Assembly (NCBI RefSeq): GCF_040702995.1
Contig: NZ_CP159992.1
Coordinates: forward strand, 4,365,501 to 4,429,500
DNA: 64,000 bases
Direction: 5' to 3'
Source: Paenibacillus sp. AN1007
GTDB lineage: Bacteria > Bacillota > Bacilli > Paenibacillales > Paenibacillaceae
Shown here: in pieces, positions 63,302 through 64,000 of the stretch
Layout: every line of letters starts with the position of its first letter
How positions within the stretch are numbered: the stretch's first letter is position 1
Notes under the pieces: generated by a model
The model's input: only the letters and a program-made list of their open reading frames with translations
What the model was told of the DNA's origin: nothing
Databases searched by the model: none
Position numbers and translations under genes: made by a program

Positions 63302-64000
63302 TTAGGCCATAATCGTTTTGCGATTTTGCATCGCGCGGCGCAGCTCGTTAGTAATCCGCTGTCCCACCTGTTGACTTACAATATCGTAATCTATAGCGTT
63401 CTCGCGAACTGTCACTTGTACCGTTCCCGGCGCAATATGGACATCGATCTGGTTCGTTGTTTCGGTTTTGAAATCCTTGAGGTAACCCGCCAGACTGCCC
63501 ATCTGCTCTTCGGAAATGTGAACCGTCATCGGGGAAGCTTTACTATTCGATTGAGCGGTGTTATGAACGGCTATGGCTTGGGACTGCATCATACTGGCGC
63601 CCATCAAACCCGCGGAGGTTGATGTACCCAACTGATTATTCATGTAAGCTTCAGGACCAGTGATTGATAAAGCTGCCGGCCTGTATGGCGGCGGCATCTG
63701 CGGTGCTGCCGGCACGGAAGGCGATGAGGATGCTGCTGCAGGCGGAGCGGTCTGTTCTTCCTTTTTCGAACCGAAACCGAAGAAATTCGAGATGCCTTCT
63801 GTCAGCCCTTTTGTTTTCTCAGAAAAATAATCCGCTACTCCAGTTATTGCTTTACCTGCTCCCTCAGACGCTTTGGAAAAGAAGTTTCCGATATTCTGTA
63901 CTTTACTGCCAATCCAGCCGCCTGCTTCACTTCCCAACCAGCCTCCAACTGCACCCCCTACGTATGTTCCAATCACTGGTGAGATCAGCGTTCCCAGCGC
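63302..64000 (-). CDS. tail tape measure protein, C-terminal part (module B, partial)
   Basis: An open frame of 232 codons that runs off the right edge of the window. It is glycine-rich with amphipathic helices (GGAVGGWLGSEAGGWIGSKV, GNFFSKASEGAGKAITGVAD), has a Pro-rich linker, and a C-terminal DIVSQQVGQRITNELRRAMQ. It sits before XkdP as tape measures do in this family. The full start is not visible. Confidence 0.85.
   Translation of the reverse strand, partial: ALGTLISPVIGTYVGGAVGGWLGSEAGGWIGSKVQNIGNFFSKASEGAGKAITGVADYFSEKTKGLTEGISNFFGFGSKKEEQTAPPAAASSSPSVPAAPQMPPPYRPAALSITGPEAYMNNQLGTSTSAGLMGASMMQSQAIAVHNTAQSNSKASPMTVHISEEQMGSLAGYLKDFKTETTNQIDVHIAPGTVQVTVRENAIDYDIVSQQVGQRITNELRRAMQNRKTIMA

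Noticed and set aside
44750-64000. Complete integrated prophage
   Set aside because: No integrase, repressor, replication, terminase, portal or capsid genes were found within the window; only tail, baseplate, fibre and lysis genes.

Overview
The window looks like chromosomal DNA of a Paenibacillus-type Firmicute. Ribosome binding sites are strong and AGGAGG-like. The exopolysaccharide locus has a YwqCDE/CpsBCD-type control module. There are Bacillus-family functions (YhgE, SleB-like hydrolase, UgtP-like transferase, a HrcA-type CIRCE element), and the phage region has PBSX (Xkd) architecture. I cannot fix the species from sequence reading alone. Almost all genes lie on the minus strand.

Region 1 (about 1-15.2 kb, minus) is a Wzx/Wzy-type exopolysaccharide operon. 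In transcription order it holds a PHP-family tyrosine phosphatase, chain-length modulator and BY-kinase. Next come GalU, a membrane sugar-1-phosphate transferase, a UDP-xylose synthase-like enzyme and GT4. Then follow the Wzy polymerase, GT4, GT4, GT2, the Wzx flippase, a pyruvyl transferase, ManC and a truncated UDP-glucose dehydrogenase. The enzymes predict UDP-Glc, UDP-GlcA, UDP-Xyl and GDP-Man as precursors and a pyruvylated product. Upstream lie a small unknown gene and a divergent XRE regulator. Palindromic operator-like sites sit in the promoter between them.

Region 2 (16.4-42.5 kb) is core or housekeeping. It holds stand-alone glutamate synthase large subunit with a long leader, and YhgE plus its TetR regulator, both preceded by the same 23-bp inverted repeat. 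A UgtP-like glycosyltransferase, SleB-like hydrolase, ThpR, D-hydroxyacid dehydrogenase, TRM11-like methyltransferase and chemoreceptor follow. Then come a luciferase-like monooxygenase, dGTPase-like protein, HtpG with a perfect CIRCE, and a dipeptide-type ABC importer without ATPase genes.

Region 3 (42.5-44.75 kb) is an AT-rich stretch: about 1 kb without genes but with several inverted repeats, then an XRE-cupin regulator and a YbaK-like deacylase.

Region 4 (44.75 kb to the right edge, minus) is a phage-tail locus. It contains two consecutive, divergent PBSX-like contractile-tail modules followed by one holin and one GH25 endolysin. The upstream module (57.5-64 kb) enters the window inside its tape measure gene and appears intact. 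The downstream module (46.5-57.5 kb) carries terminator, sheath, tube, chaperone, tape measure, baseplate and fibre genes. Its sheath and XkdQ genes are frameshifted. Its tail chaperone has a canonical A AAA AAC slippery site that would give a 200-residue fusion. No capsid, portal, terminase or integrase is visible, which fits a phage-tail-like bacteriocin or defective prophage.
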